Source: Heterocephalus glaber (Eukaryota; Chordata; Mammalia; Rodentia; Bathyergidae). Taken from it: a DNA stretch of 64,000 bases. Both the position numbers and the translations under genes were made by a program. The notes below the pieces were generated by a model. The model did not search any database. It was given only the letters and a program-made list of their open reading frames with translations, and had not been told where the DNA came from. The number at the start of each line of letters is the position of its first letter. Positions within the stretch are counted from its first letter, which is position 1. Positions 22,166 to 34,539 of the stretch are shown here, piece by piece. The stretch covers positions 10,892,182 to 10,956,181 of the forward strand of contig NW_004624781.1 in NCBI RefSeq assembly GCF_000247695.1, given 5' to 3'.

Positions 22166-23320
22166 CTTTTTCCACAAATGTGAGACTGATCATCCCGTGT
22201 GAAATTATCTGTGTAACAACTTTCACATCCTTTTCACGTGGCCCTCCTGCAAGGCACTGGGTCCTTGAAGTAATCTATGACCCTAGTGCATCTAATAATT
22301 CCAGGAAGCAAAGATACAAATCTACTAGCTGCAATCCTGTTCATGAGGACAATACGTCTCTTTATATCCTTTTCCTGAAGTTCCAACACACCAAGAAATT
22401 GATCAATTAGCCATTCCCCAAATACCCCTGGAAAAACAATTCCTTTATTATGTCACCATTTAAATAAGATACACTTTGCCATGTTTGAATTATTAAGTTA
22501 AAAGTAATGGTGTTCATGCAATTTGCTATTATAATCTGTGCCCTGAACATTTCTCCTTGTTGCTGTCTAAATTTCATAATCTTGATTTTTTTCTACCTAA
22601 TGTTCTGCCAAATATATCCCTTAAGTTTACTTCATCTTTGATATGTTATTATAATTTTGTGTTGTCTAACTTATATGTTTAAGTACCTGAAATAATCATC
22701 TTTATATACTGTATAGCTTTTTTAATGTTTTGGAGTGTTTCTTTACCTCATTTTCCGAAAGGACTGTTTGGTAGCAAGTGATAGAAACTTTAAGGTATGT
22801 TATATGTATTTATAAAGTGCTTCCTAGAAGGATTATATCAATTTATATTTCTATTAACAATAAACAAGCATTCTAGTTTGACTATGCACTTACCGAGAAA
22901 AAAGTGTTATTTTTTGGTTAGTTTGGGGAAAACTTTAAAAGATAATTATGGTACAGATATAAGGGTGATTTAATTCTCACTCATGAATAGAAATTTCTAT
23001 TCTCTTTCTTGTACTTGAAAGCAGAAAATGAGTTGACATTGGCAATTTTCTTCATTGTACTGGAACAGAAACTAGAATCTTCTGATGTTATTTGCTCAAG
23101 AGTAAGAATAAGCCATGTCTGACTTGAATCGCATCTAAGAGTTTAGTTAATTTGGTTCTAAAAAGAAATCTTAATAAGAACGCCACTTAGAAGGTGCTAC
23201 CAAGGTATGATCTCTGAAGTGTTAAATTAAGGTTTCAATAGGAAAAAAAGAAAAAATTTAAAAAATTAGAATAAGTCGTGTTCTGTCACTATAATCCCTT
23301 AAGTTTATATAAAACCTTTT
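22166..23320. other. AT-rich unique sequence
   Basis: The stretch 22440-23020 is strongly AT-rich and may include an unrecognised old L1 or DNA transposon. Nothing assignable was found. Confidence 0.35.
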
Positions 23321-23324
23321 TACT

Positions 23325-23490
23325 CAACACTTTCATATCTATTATGTCACTGTGCCGCATAAATAACTTATTCCAGTAGAATGAGTATTGTTATCCTGAA
23401 TCTGAAGAGGCTAAAAAAAACTTAGGAGGTTAATGGACTTGTCTAAGGTTACAAAGTTAGAGTTGAGGTTGATTAAAAGTATAGAATTTT
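23325..23490 (-). repeat. MIR SINE, antisense
   Basis: Reversed MIR motifs occur in order: actttcatatctattatgtc, gagtattgttatcctgaatc, aagaggctaaaaaaaactta, then ggacttgtctaaggttacaa and agttagagttgaggttga. The counterpart in sense is the MIR core. Confidence 0.55.
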
Positions 23491-23816
23491 TATTCATCCT
23501 TTCAGCCACGTATCTATTCATTTATTAACTGGACAAATATTAATTGAGGCTGTCACATTTGAATGCAAAGTTCTGAGGACAGATCATTGAAGAAAATATC
23601 CTCCCTCCATGGTTAGACAATATAGGAAGCAGCCAAGAAAGTACTGAATTACATAATGCATAAGTCCTTCTGTTACACAAATTAAATGGTGGCACTCACT
23701 CCAGAGGAAGGAAATGGGAAAAGAACGATGAGAACTATATTTCCGAGATAGGATGGTCAGACAAATGCCCACTGGAAAAATGATACAGAAGCAATGATGC
23801 AAAGAATAAATAGGCT

Positions 23817-23818
<2 letters not shown>

Positions 23819-23854
<36 letters not shown>
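23819..23854 (+). repeat. (GT)18 microsatellite
   Basis: An uninterrupted run of 18 GT units, followed after a short break by a further gtggt. Confidence 0.97.
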
Positions 23855-23855
<1 letters not shown>

Positions 23856-24079
23856 GTGGTATATTTCAGAAAGATCTGGATGTCAAAGCCCCTGAGGTGA
23901 AAAAGTTCTTTACAGTTTTCTGTAACTGAAAAAAGAAAAGAAAAACACAGGTTTGGCTGATAGAAAGTAAAATAAATTACGCCAGCTGACAGATCACACT
24001 GATCTCACAAAGCTTGCAATCAGCTCTTGTTAACTGTCTTTTAAATACAATTAAAGAAACAAAAAAAGCAGACATTTTA

Positions 24080-24980
24080 GTAATATCTGCAAAATGAAAG
24101 AGAAGATCAAAACAAGCAATCAAATGGGAGAAGCAGAGGAGATGGGTACAAACTCAAAATCAAGTGAACAATCGTATTCTTTGAATGGTTATAGATGTTA
24201 TAAATGACATAGCCATCAAGCAAGGTTAAGATGCTATAGAAAGGGAACAGAATGAATAAGAATTCCTTTGATTACAATCTGGAAATCACATTTTTAAAAC
24301 TAGTAGAAAACTTTGAGGATGAAATAGAAGCAATTTCATAGATCATAGAACAATAGCAAAAAATGGACAGTAAGCAGGAAACAAGATAGAGATTGATACA
24401 AGAAACTAAGCATCCCACTAATTTGATTATATAAAAATTTCCCAAATTAAAAGGCAAAGTTCTCCAATTCAAAAAGGGATGATTGCATGCCTAGCACAGT
24501 GAATGAAAAAGGACTTGCAGTGTGGTACATTCCATTATATAGTTTCAGAACCCCAAAGTAGAAGAACCTAAAAGCTTCTAGACAGCATAATGTTGGACTT
24601 CTCAAAAGCAATCATGAAAATTAGAAAAAAAATAGAATGCTATTTCAAAATTCTCAGAGATTGTGATTTTTTTTTTTTTTTTTGGTACTGGGTATTGAAC
24701 TCGAGACCTTGCACTTTCGAGGCAGGCAGCAGAACCACTGAGCTAAATCCCTGGCCCGAGATTGTGATTTTTAACATGGAGTTATATTTTAGATAAGAAA
24801 GCTACTACAGGGTGTCCTTCAGCAAAACAAAATTGCAAACCAAGAGAAAGAAAGGGGTCCAGGAAAGACTTCACTTCACACAAAGAGTAATGAAAGGAAG
24901 TCCCAGGATGCCAGCTGTGCAGGATAGCCAAGCTCCAGAGAAGTGGAAGGTAGAAGGCCATGGGAATTGGCGCTGGTGAT
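24080..24980 (+). mobile_element. HAL1/L1M-like relic interrupted by an ID SINE
   Basis: A-rich, non-open sequence with phrases such as aatttcccaaattaaaaggc, gaacctaaaagcttctagac, aatgctatttcaaaattctc and aaagctactacagggtgtcc. These resemble the coding-derived body of HAL1 (half-L1) elements or an L1M ORF1 region. An ID SINE splits it at 24657-24772. Family and limits are uncertain. Confidence 0.4.
24657..24772 (-). repeat. ID-type SINE with 15-bp target-site duplications
   Basis: The flank gagattgtgattttt is at 24657-24671 and again, identical, at 24758-24772. Between them a poly-T run precedes ggtactgggtattgaactcg and the element ends actgagctaaatccctggcc, so it lies on the minus strand. 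Both pol III boxes are present in reverse. It inserted into the HAL1-like relic, so it is younger than that. Confidence 0.92.
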
Positions 24981-27095
24981 TATGTGTCAACCCAGTATAT
25001 TTGATGTTTAGAGAATAATAGCAATGTACATTTAATAGTACTATTTGCCTTTTTAACTCTTCTCATTCTTCTTTGACAAAAATGAAAATCAATTTTAAAA
25101 AATAAGCTATTTGATTGGGTAAGATTGCCCAGGGTGAGTGAAAAGCTAAGACTTAGAGTGAATCTTGAGAACATTTAGATTGGATGTCAGATGAAGGAGA
25201 ACAGATACCATGGGAATGGGAAGAGAGAGTTTGAGGGAAGGAAAGTTGACTGCCGCTGAGATGTTAGATAAGATGAGGACTGAAAGTTTTTCATTTGATT
25301 TGGCATCCTGAAAATGTCCAGAACTTTTGGTTTGCACATTTCTAGGGAAATCCCTAGGGGTACAAGGGAGCCAGAGCCAGACTGAAGAGAGGTTAAGAGT
25401 AAGTGTGAAACCAGTGTGTAGACAACTCCATTTCTGAGGGCTTGGTCTATGAAGTCAAGAAAAGGGTGGAACATGGAGAGGTGTGAGGCCACTAGAGATT
25501 TTTTGTTTTGTTTTCCTTTTAATAAATTCGGGAGGTAAGAGAGTGTGTTCGTTTTTTGGTTGGACTGATAACAGTGAGAGCAAGAAGAACTGATACTGCA
25601 GAAAGAAAATAACTGCAGTAGGACAGTATTTGAGGGGATGAAACCCACGGTGTGTGTAAAGGGACTGGGTGCTGCTAGGGTGGAAAAAGTGCTATTTCCA
25701 TTTCAACCAGAGCAAAGAAGAAGAAAATGGGTCCTGATGAAGATTGCAGGCTTGGTGAAGGGAAGATGATTTTTCAATTTTATCCATGAAATGAAAAGTC
25801 ATCATCTGAGAGTAGAGGAAAGGATGTCAGAGGTTTCAGGAGAGAAGGGAAGATAGAAAGTAGTCTTCTCAGAGAATAGGAAAGTAAGGCAAAAAGAGAA
25901 AAATCAGAAGCCTGCTGGGCAGGTCTGAGTGCCCATTTCAGGCTAGAGATCTTGAATTTAAAGTGAACCAGACAGTGCTAATCCATTTCTTCTGTCCCCC
26001 TGGAGCAGCTTGGAGAAGGCAGAGCTTGTCTTGCCCTGAGTAATATGGAAAAGTAAGGGGTGGAGGGTTTGAAAGGGATGGGTGACAGTGAGGGATGCTG
26101 GAATCCAGACATAGCCTGGAGCCAAAGTGAGGGCTTAGTGAGGAAATGGTGGGGTGCACAGGCAGGAAAGTACTTTGTTGGGGCTTGTTATCTCCATGGG
26201 AAGTGGACATCTCCATAGTATATTATGGAGCAATGCCGGTGCTTTTGCTGGGGTGCTATTTGGTAGAATAGGGTTACACATTAGCGAGGAAAACCTGTGA
26301 GGTGTCCCTCAAGGCTGGAATTCCAGGGCAGGGCTAAAAGCGCCAACTCTGGGTTTCTGCACCTCCTTCCTCAAAGCCCAAATTAAACTACTTCATTTGG
26401 CTGCAGTTGGCCTAGAGTTGACTCTTGCATCTCTTCCAGCTCTGACACTCTATGTAATGTGGAAGAAAAGCTCTAGGTTGCATATAAATTGGTGTTTTAG
26501 ATCTTGGGGCTGCTCCTTCATGGGATATGACGCCTCAGAAAAGCTGTATAATCTGCTGATCTTGAGAGTTACCCCTTGTATGTAATGTGTTTCTGCAAAA
26601 TCTCACGTCCATTTTGAATGCATGGAATGTTTGTGTCCCACTACAGAGAAGAGAAAGCCATGCATCTCTTTATAGGTGCATGATACAGCTAATACATCAA
26701 ACAAGGAAGGTCCAACCAACCTTGGTAAAAAATCACTGCAAAGAGGAAGAGCAATGGACAATCACACTGAAATTAAATATTTTGCCCATTTCTGGGTGTC
26801 ACTGCATGGTAAATGACTAAGGCTGTAAGACATGGCCATTTAGTCACTTTCTTCTAACTCCTGTGTTTCCTCCAGCACCCGGGGCTTTGCACTCAGAATG
26901 CTTTCCTATTGGCACCCCCATATTTAGGCTTCATACCCTGCAAGTCACATTTGAACACCCTTCTGTGGGGACACCTCTCCCAGTCACCACTTCTACACCA
27001 TCCCAGCCCACTGCCCTTATTCTCTGTCATGGAGACACTCAGTTATTTTCCTTCTAGCACACTTTTATAATTAATGCATGAGGCATGAGCAACAC
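24981..27095. other. Unique sequence, about 2.1 kb
   Basis: No repeat family is recognised. A 153-codon minus-strand open frame (25187-25648) is the longest in the middle of the window, but it is rich in leucine and serine with no motif. Its coding potential is unsupported. Confidence 0.4.
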
Positions 27096-27099
27096 ATAC

Positions 27100-27436
27100 A
27101 GTGAATGTTTAATTTTTTAAATTTTATTATAAAGATACATGGCCATTAATACCCCTAAAAATGCACTCTGGTTGCTTCAAATAGAATTATTCCATTGTGC
27201 TTGGCACTTTCTGAAGCAGGTCTGGAAGTCCTTTTTTTTGAATGTCATTATTTGCACTGTCAGAGCTGCCTCGATGTCCTGAGTTGATTCAAAATGTTTG
27301 TCTTTCATGGTCATTTGGACTTCTGGAAAGAGCCAGAAGTTGCATGGTGCCAGATCCAGTGAATAAGGTGGATAAGGACACACTGTAATATTTTTATTTG
27401 ACAGAAATTGCCATAAACATTTGGTCAATGAAGTGT
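27100..27436 (-). mobile_element. Mariner DNA transposon, antisense 3' portion
   Basis: From the plus-strand left end (acatacagtgaatgtttaat) it runs inward as the antisense of a mariner 3' end and transposase C-terminal third. It ends near 27436, where a second mariner-derived unit starts. The terminal sequence matches the left arm at 16036. Confidence 0.75.
27177..27428 (-). pseudogene. Mariner transposase, C-terminal third
   Basis: The minus-strand frame contains YSLDLAPCNFWLFPEVQM then HFESTQDIEAALTVQ and KDFQTCFRKCQAQWNN. The Y-S-x-D-L-A-P-C-x-F-x-L-F-P block is the mariner signature that holds the third catalytic aspartate of the D,D34D triad; that Asp is retained (in SLDLAP). The first two catalytic residues and the DNA-binding domain are missing. 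It has no legitimate start and is a dead fragment. Confidence 0.85.
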
Positions 27437-27439
27437 GAT

Positions 27440-27645
27440 CAAAAACTATAGTGAATATTTAAATTTAAAATTTTATCACACAAAAAGAAATGTTGCAATT
27501 AATCTTTCCTTCACATACTCAAAATACTTTTGCTTACTTCAAACACACTTATGTCATTGTTCTTGGCATGTGTCTTTTTATTGCAGTAAGTTTTTTTTTA
27601 ATTTAAACATTCATATTTTTTAATCACCCCTTGTGTTTATTTGTG
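27440..27645. mobile_element. Short fold-back mariner derivative
   Basis: The left arm, agtgaatatttaaatttaaa to cattgttcttggca (about 27443-27566), is an antisense mariner 3' end without the coding tail. The right arm, tttttattgcagtaag then aatttaaacattcatatttt (about 27567-27645), resembles the sense 3' end seen at 9.5 kb and 16.55 kb. The two arms are therefore copies of the same end in inverted order, as in the larger element at 16036-16600. It directly adjoins the mariner piece at 27100. Confidence 0.55.
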
Positions 27646-29429
27646 TGTTGTTGATCATTTTATCCCTTGTCTGGTATCCAACAGATTGAAGACATCAAAT
27701 TCATACTGAGTTGTTGAAGAAACTGGAGGATCCTAATACTTAGACATGAAGGATTTTTGTGATAAGGTGATTATGTGACAACTGTCTTGCATGGTCTCCC
27801 ACCTACACTCGGGACTGACTCTGTGTTTTGTTCCTAAGACTGTCCCTATACATGATGAGTGCCCTCAAATACATACTGACTCAAAAATAAGCGAATGGAT
27901 GAATGGCATGTTTTGCAAATAATTTTTCTAGTAAACAACGTTGCTCAGTCATAAGTATTCTGTTTCTTGAAGATTTTTGTTTTAGCCATGGTGAAGATTA
28001 GTTACAATGGTCTTCAGTTTTTTTATGCTCAAATTCATTCCTGCTACATGAAATACAACTTAAAGCTTTAATCATTCAGTTATCTGAATTCAGAAAGATA
28101 TTTTTAGAGGCTAGTTCTGTTCCTGCCCAGAATACTCCCTGAAGCTCAGTCTTCTAAGAGTGGAGCTGAGATGGGTTTTACTCAAGTTGTGTCCTTTTTA
28201 AGCAACTGTCCACAGTTCTCAGGTAACTCATTTGAGTCTCCATTCAACCACAACTCCCTGCTATTAAACCACCTCTAACTCACTGTTTCTTAGCATCTGC
28301 AAAAGCTGAGCTCAAGAAAATGGAATTGTGGACTGACAAGAAGAGAGGTTTCTTAAAGCACACACAACTTTTCTATTTCTCCAAGTTACCCAGAATGCAG
28401 TTCTGAGTGAAACCAGAGCAGCGAGCTGCTAGCTACTAGACCCTCCCATGTCTGCTGGGAAGGACCACATTTCTGAACAATGCTTGTTTTTCTGCGTCAG
28501 CCGCCACAGGGATCCCTGTGAGCATAACCCCATGGAGCCATCCTTAGACAATTAGAAGCCACTGTCAGAAAAACCATTCATTACAGCAAACTGTGTTAAA
28601 TTTTTTAGAAAGGCCCTGGGAGATCTCTTTGTATGATCTAGGTGTGAACAATGGTTTGCCTTCTTTAAAAAGTATTTGACTCGTTTTAATGACATGATTA
28701 TTGCAAAATGTTCAGCTGGCCACCTTCCTCCCCCTTCACCACCTTTGACTGCTTGGAAGTTGAGAATGAAATGTGCCTCACCTCCCCCAGAAGGTGTGTA
28801 GTCCCTGTGTGCCCACTGAGAGCCACTTCCCTGGTTCTGCAGTGTCTGTACACGGATGTGTTTTTGTGTCCACATTTAAACTTGTGCTCAGTGGCCCTCT
28901 TTTAGCTATTCTTGGATGTTGCCAATGAAACTCTGACTAATGGAAATAGACTGTGAATAACTAAAAACTTATAATAATGTGTATGTTGCTGAAATGTTAT
29001 AAAAATTGCCCAGAAAATAGATACGCAACTTAAAATATAAAAGGCTTCCGACTAATGATGCTGGTGTAGCTACAGTTGGTGCTGTCACTACCGCCTGTAC
29101 CCATGATTTTCACCCTACATTTCCTTACCTTGCTAATCAAGTGTTGCCTGCAGCTTTAAATAGACCCTGGCTAGATTATTGTTTTAGCTTAACTCTCAGT
29201 TCTCCCACACAATTACCCTAATGGCACATACTGGATAACAGCTGGAGAGTATTAGAGATGTCAGTCTGGTTTTAATTTCATTAAGAGCTGCTTGGGACTG
29301 CTTCACAGATCTGGCCTCTAATACCTTAGAGGGAGAAGGAAGGTACTGAGGTTCCAGAGGTTCTAGTCACAGTGCAGTGAATAATAGGAAGTAATGGAAG
29401 ACAGATAATGCTTTGATTCTTAGAGTGTG
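27646..29429. other. Unique sequence
   Basis: No firm repeat assignment and no exon structure. Open frames at 28552-28905 overlap on both strands and are not convincing. Confidence 0.4.
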
Positions 29430-29566
29430 GCCAGCAACCTGCAGCACAAACACCCCTTGGAACCCTTTGTGTCACATGTGATGCAGACCCTCCAGACCAG
29501 AGCCTACAGTGTAACAAGAGGCCCTGGTGATTCATGTGCACTGTGATGTTCGAGAAGCACAGAACT
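29430..29566 (-). repeat. MER5A hAT element, antisense part
   Basis: The end gaggccctggtgattcatgt, gcactgtgatgttcgagaag and cacagaact corresponds to the right end of MER5A (aggtgattctgatgc; agtttgagaaccactg). The preceding part (cctccagaccagagcctaca) fits the MER5A interior. Confidence 0.55.
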
Positions 29567-29679
29567 AGGGTGCACTGAGAGTGAGGCAGTCCTGGCAGCC
29601 TGCATTAGCTGCTGGAGCTGTGCCATGAGTCCAGTGCACTAGCAGGGTCTTGATGAGGTTGTGGAAGAGCAAGCGTCCT

Positions 29680-29810
29680 GGATTCTGGTGAGATTTCAGA
29701 TCCCAGCTCCACCACTTGTGTGCTGTGCAGACTTGGCAATGTGCTTCACCTCTCAGAGCCTCAGTCCTGTCATCCATCCAATAGAAATAATAACACATCC
29801 CTCATAAGGA
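29680..29810 (+). repeat. MIR SINE
   Basis: Motifs in MIR order: gatcccagctccaccacttg, gacttggcaatgtgcttcac, ctctcagagcctcagtcctg and ataataacacatccctcata. These match the MIR core (ctctgccacttactagctg; cctctctgagcctcagtttc; aataatagtacctacctc). Confidence 0.7.
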
Positions 29811-31088
29811 AGCTAAAAAGATGGAATGAAATACTAGATGTTAAAATGCCCACCCCAGGAAATGAAAACTTATACGTATGTCCATGTTCAAAGCATGCTT
29901 GATGGAGAATGGCTGCAATGTTTAACTAATAGACACTGGGCATTGAAGGACATCTGTAGTAACCCTAGAGGGTGGACACCCAAAGACAGGATGCCAGAGT
30001 TCCTGCCTCTGAGAGGGTAGGACTCTCCTGGCCATCGGCATCTGCCATGTATCTCTCCAACAATAGTTAGCCAGGCCCTTCATACTCGGTTCTACCAAAA
30101 AGGAAAGGCACCCGAGACAGTCACCAACCTTGAAGAGCAGGAATTATGAGTCCCACTGGATAGATACAGAAAGGGAAATTGGTGGACCCACAACCCAGAG
30201 CTGACATTCAGAAACTTGGTGTTTGATCACAGCTCCTCAGCTGTATGCTCTTCCTACTCTGTGTTTATTATAGTCCCCTCTCTGTATTACTGATACACTG
30301 AGGAACCAACCATTGTCATCGGGAGTTTAATAATACCACTCCAAATATACAAATCCTGGGGTAGGACATCCTCCTCTTGAATCTCATCCTGAGGATAGTC
30401 CAGTCCATTTGCCAAAACAAACAGTCTCTAGTTTAGATATTTGCATAAGTATAAATATCCCCTTCTATCCCACTAACTCGGGGACTCTAAATTGGCTTTG
30501 TGGTTTGCTCTGCTCCTTACAATTAGGATCCCATCTCATAGTGAATGGTCTTTTTCCTTAAGGACAGTGACCAGTGGCTTCCTGGGGTCTAACTTACATG
30601 ATTAACTTGGTAATATTTCATCCACACCTTCCTCTGCTAAAAGGCTTCAGTATTTCACATCAGGACCTTGATTTACTAACCATCTGCTCAGAAGTCTGTC
30701 ATCGACCAGATGATTTCTTATTCTCTCCAGACTGCAAGGCTCTGCCAAGGTTCTAGTGAGTCAAGCCCTGACCTTGAAGGCAAAAGGCACACAATGCCTC
30801 ACTCCTTAATTGGTTTCACTGTCCATCTGGAAAGGTAGGCAGTGAGCCCTTTTGGCTCTTCTTACCAATCCTCCTATATGTGGAAGATATGACTTCAAGG
30901 CAGCCTCATGTGGGGAACCTCTGAGGAACTTGTTCTTTATGGAGATTTCATTGTTAAGCTTCTTCATGCAGTGATCTTCTAGTTGAAAGGAACAGAGATT
31001 CACTTGGGTGTCTCTTAGAGGGAAAAATAAGACCGTGAAAAGAGATATGTGGATGCCAATCCAGGAGAAGCTGAAGAAATGTGCAATA
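29811..31088. other. Unique sequence
   Basis: No repeat or exon is recognised. Short open frames on both strands lack motifs. Confidence 0.4.
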
Positions 31089-31185
31089 ACATAGGACAGA
31101 GGTGGCAAACCTATGGCACAGGTGCCACAGCGGGCTGTTCCTTATCACTGAAAGCTCTAAAACTTTTGCCACCACTGGCATAGGA
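31089..31185. mobile_element. 81-bp hAT-type miniature transposon with 8-bp target-site duplications
   Basis: The element spans 31097-31177. Its left end is cagaggtggcaaac and its right end, reversed, is cagtggtggcaaaag, so 12 of the first 13 bases match as terminal inverted repeats. It is flanked by acatagga (31089-31096) and gcatagga (31178-31185), an 8-bp duplication with one mismatch. Terminal CA...TG with 8-bp duplications is characteristic of the hAT superfamily. There is no coding capacity. The interior (ctatggcacaggtgccacag) carries a palindromic ggcac/gtgcc pair. Confidence 0.75.
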
Positions 31186-32089
31186 TAAACTGGGACATCT
31201 TTGGGGATCTGCCTTTCTTCCCTTTCCCCTGCTCTGAGGATGCCTGCTCTGTGTTTATTCTACCACATTGACTTGCCGTTTCCTCGTGACTTAATCTCAC
31301 AAGCTACCTCCTGACTGAGAGACCCCTCTGTTCCACAGATATTCTTCTGTTCTCAGGCCTCACTGGCTACCAATGGCCCCCAGGGTCCAAATAGCAAAAA
31401 TTTTGAAAGAGAAATTAGATGACTACCTTCCATTTTTACAAGTCACACATTAGGATACCTCTGAGTCAGGCGCTACCCACGCCAATTGTCTTCTCTGTCC
31501 AGGAAGGACCATGAATGGAGCAGATCCTCTTAGGAGACAGTATGAGCAGGACATAAACTTGTCATCCAGGGCACATCCTTATCATGCCAGTCTTCTAACT
31601 GGAGCTTCAGACAGGAGCACAGCAAATATGCTCAAACTCGTGTTGACCAAAGCACTACTTGTTAGATTTTCCCATCCATGGCAACCTCAGGAGCACCCAA
31701 ACACAGCAAGAATGAGTGGGAGGACAGTCAGCGAACAGCCTCTATGGCAGGGTGCCTTATCTTTTACAGCTTTGTCGTGGCTAAAGCAACTAAGCATCCC
31801 AGGCTTCTCGACACCTACATGCCATTGATTCCCTGCCTCTCAGCCTTCACTTTTTTCTGCTTCAGGTTAATCCCATCTCTGACTCTGCAGACTCAACCCA
31901 GCCCAGAATTCTTAGTTAAGTATTTTTTCTGTCGTGTGATATTTGCCTCTTAATAACTTGTTTTCCTTTTCTTATTTGGAAAACTCAACAAAAAGATAAG
32001 AGGCTGTAGCATCAGCCTTAATCTGGGCAGCTAATACAAGGAAGGTCAGCAGAATGATGGTCATGAAAACAAACGGACTCCTATAGAAA
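31186..32089. other. Unique sequence
   Basis: Two overlapping open frames (31511-31828 and 31678-31953) show no recognisable domain and no splice context. No repeat is recognised. Confidence 0.4.
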
Positions 32090-32400
32090 TAATGTCACTG
32101 TAATATCAACTTTATGGAATATCAAGTGGCCCGAAATGTTAAGAAAAATTATATGTGAAGAAAAATTTTAAGATACAGTACTAAATAAAAATAATTTAGA
32201 ATTATTCTCACAGTATGGATATTACTATGTAAAGTATGAGATACATGGATTAGAAATATAGGGAATAATTGTAAGGAGGAAAGAGTTACTCTGCAATGTG
32301 AGACCCAGGGTACTCTCTGTATAGTTTGTAAAAAAATTATTTGGATTTTGCTTCCTATTTTATTTTTATATTTTGTAAGAAAAGAAAAACCAAAACAAAA
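32090..32400 (+). mobile_element. Old L1 3' end (L1ME-like)
   Basis: The stretch has tttatggaatatcaagtggc, agtatggatattactatgta and a T-rich end ttcctattttatttttatat typical of L1ME 3' UTRs. The match is diverged. Confidence 0.35.
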
Positions 32401-33714
32401 CAAGTAGGGGAGGTACGAATGGTGTGAACCTAAAGAACAAGCAATCAAGGGGAGAAGAAAGTTATTTCTAATTAGCCAGCTACAATTGAACATGTAAAAT
32501 GACCCTGCAGCTTATTTCTTCTCTCCCTGGAATAGCAACAGAACTATTTCAAAGTGCTTTGCCAAAAGTGATCAATAATTTTTCTTTCAAGTCTGCTTTG
32601 TCAAACTAATGATTTAAAGGGTGCAGAGTTCTAACCAGAAACATGGAGGTGGGTGGAGGGGCTGCCTGGAGGGTCAAGGCTGGAGTTGACACTTGGATTG
32701 AAAGAACAGAGACATGCTGGGGATTTTTAGGCAGGAAGTACCAACAGCATGGAGTGGAATGGCCTCCCAGGGTGATGTATTTGGAGGTTGCTGTCATGCA
32801 TATAGAGTATCAGGAAGTCTCAGCTAGTGTCTGGGATTGTGAGGAACCCAGATCTCAGTGGCCCATGTGTTAACTAATATTGCCAAGCCCAGGTAACCAA
32901 GATATTGTAAAGCCTGGGTGGTCCAGTTGGGGCCAGAAGTCAGTCCTCTAGAGCTAATGCCTATCCACCTACCAGAGTCATTAAAGCAGAATCAGCCAGC
33001 TGTGTGCACTGCCAAGGACAATTGCCTCGGGCCTTATTACTGGAAGCATCCCTGCACACCAGCTTTCCAGCAGGGTGCTGTGGCTTCTTGCAATCTGTCT
33101 GTTATGCTCCACACAGCAGCTAACCCAGGGAGGAGGTGTTTATTTATGCATTGCATGCTACACTTGGTCTCCATTATATATAAGTAACTCTAGACTTTCC
33201 AAGTATACCACCCTTCTGTTGATGAAGGTCATTTGTCAGAATCCTGGGGCATACCTCTATATCGCCATGGGCTTCTGGTGGAGATAGAAGGCTCGGGTCC
33301 TTGATTGCAATACCTGTGTCTCAGCAACTAGTCAGCTGACAGTCAACGGTTCTTAAGAGGAGGATGTTAGTGTATCTAAGTGAGTTCATTAGCCCCGTAG
33401 GTGCTAAATGAACATGGATGAAAAGCAAGATGAGAGATGAGCAAAAATATTGAACAGAGTCCAGCAACTTTGTTCTCTCCACAGAGATGTGCAAATCACT
33501 TGTGTACCTTCCGCAAATCGTTCAGTCTCAGAATCTGAGTTCCTCCTGTACTGTATGGGAGTAGCATTGTTTTCAGATTTGGTTTAATTCTTACCTGACT
33601 CAGTTCCTGCTATTTAAACTGGTCAACCCATCCAGGTTTCTTAACCACAGCCCCAAAATAATGAGGCCCTGTGTTCCTTATTTGAGTCACATTCTGCATC
33701 CTGAACTTTCTCCT
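32401..33714. other. Unique sequence
   Basis: No recognised repeats or exons. Open frames at 32643-33287 are short and overlapping. Confidence 0.4.
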
Positions 33715-34110
33715 TCTCTTAGTCACTTTCTCAACAGGGAGACACAATACCGGGCACCAGCACATTAAAGGAAGAGAGGTTTATTTGGGCTCACAGTTGC
33801 TGTCCATGATTGGCTGGCTTGAAGGAAGAAAGGGCAAGGCAGAGGGGCTGAGCAGAGGAAAGCTGCTTATGTCATGGTGACCAGGAAGCAGAAAAAGAGG
33901 AGAAGAACCTGAGAGGAGGATGCACCCTTCCAGGCCATCCCTCTAGGGACCCTCCTCTGATTATCCCCTGCCTCCACCTCCAACAGCTCACTCAGCTATG
34001 GAACTCATTAGTGGATGAAAACATTGATACGTCTACTGCTCCCATGAACCAACCACCTGCCAAAAGCTCCACCTTTTGGTGCATGAGAATTTGGGAGAGT
34101 GGTCTAAATA
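33715..34110 (-). mobile_element. MaLR (MST-like) LTR, antisense
   Basis: It begins with tctcttagtcactttctcaa, then aaaggaagagaggtttattt and gggctcacagttgctgtcca, then catggtgaccaggaagcaga and ctcatgaaccaaccacctgc-type sequence with ccaaaagctccaccttt. The order parallels the LTR copies at 46475 and 50786. No flanking duplication was confirmed, so the limits are approximate. Confidence 0.65.
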
Positions 34111-34539
34111 CCAACCCTTTCATGCTACTCACACCTCAGGTCTTCTTGGTTTTCACCATCTTGCCTTTCAGGGATGGCGACATAAGCTTCTTGGGGATGA
34201 AGACAAAAACCCTGCTTTGTCCCTTCCCCGTGCGTCTCCTTCTTGGACAGGATCTTCTTCTGAACCCTCCCCCACAACAGCCTGGGCTATTCCATTCTCC
34301 CTGACACCTGTTCCCCTGTGTCCCTGGGCCCCTTGTTAATAATCATTATTTAGTATTCAGCGATTGGATTCAGAGCCCTGCCCTCAATCAGAAAGCATAT
34401 GGGTATAAGACAAGAGTTGGTCTTGGCTTCTGGTTCTTTGCTGATTAGGAAATATTCCAATGAACATTTCATAGTTTCCCTAATTTGGGGACTGACTTGA
34501 TTTTTGAAAATACAGGAAACAACAACAACCAAAAATCTT

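Noticed and set aside
25187..25648. A 153-codon minus-strand open frame
   Set aside because: It has no recognised domain, overlaps another open frame on the same strand and has no splice or promoter context. Open frames of this length occur by chance in 64 kb.
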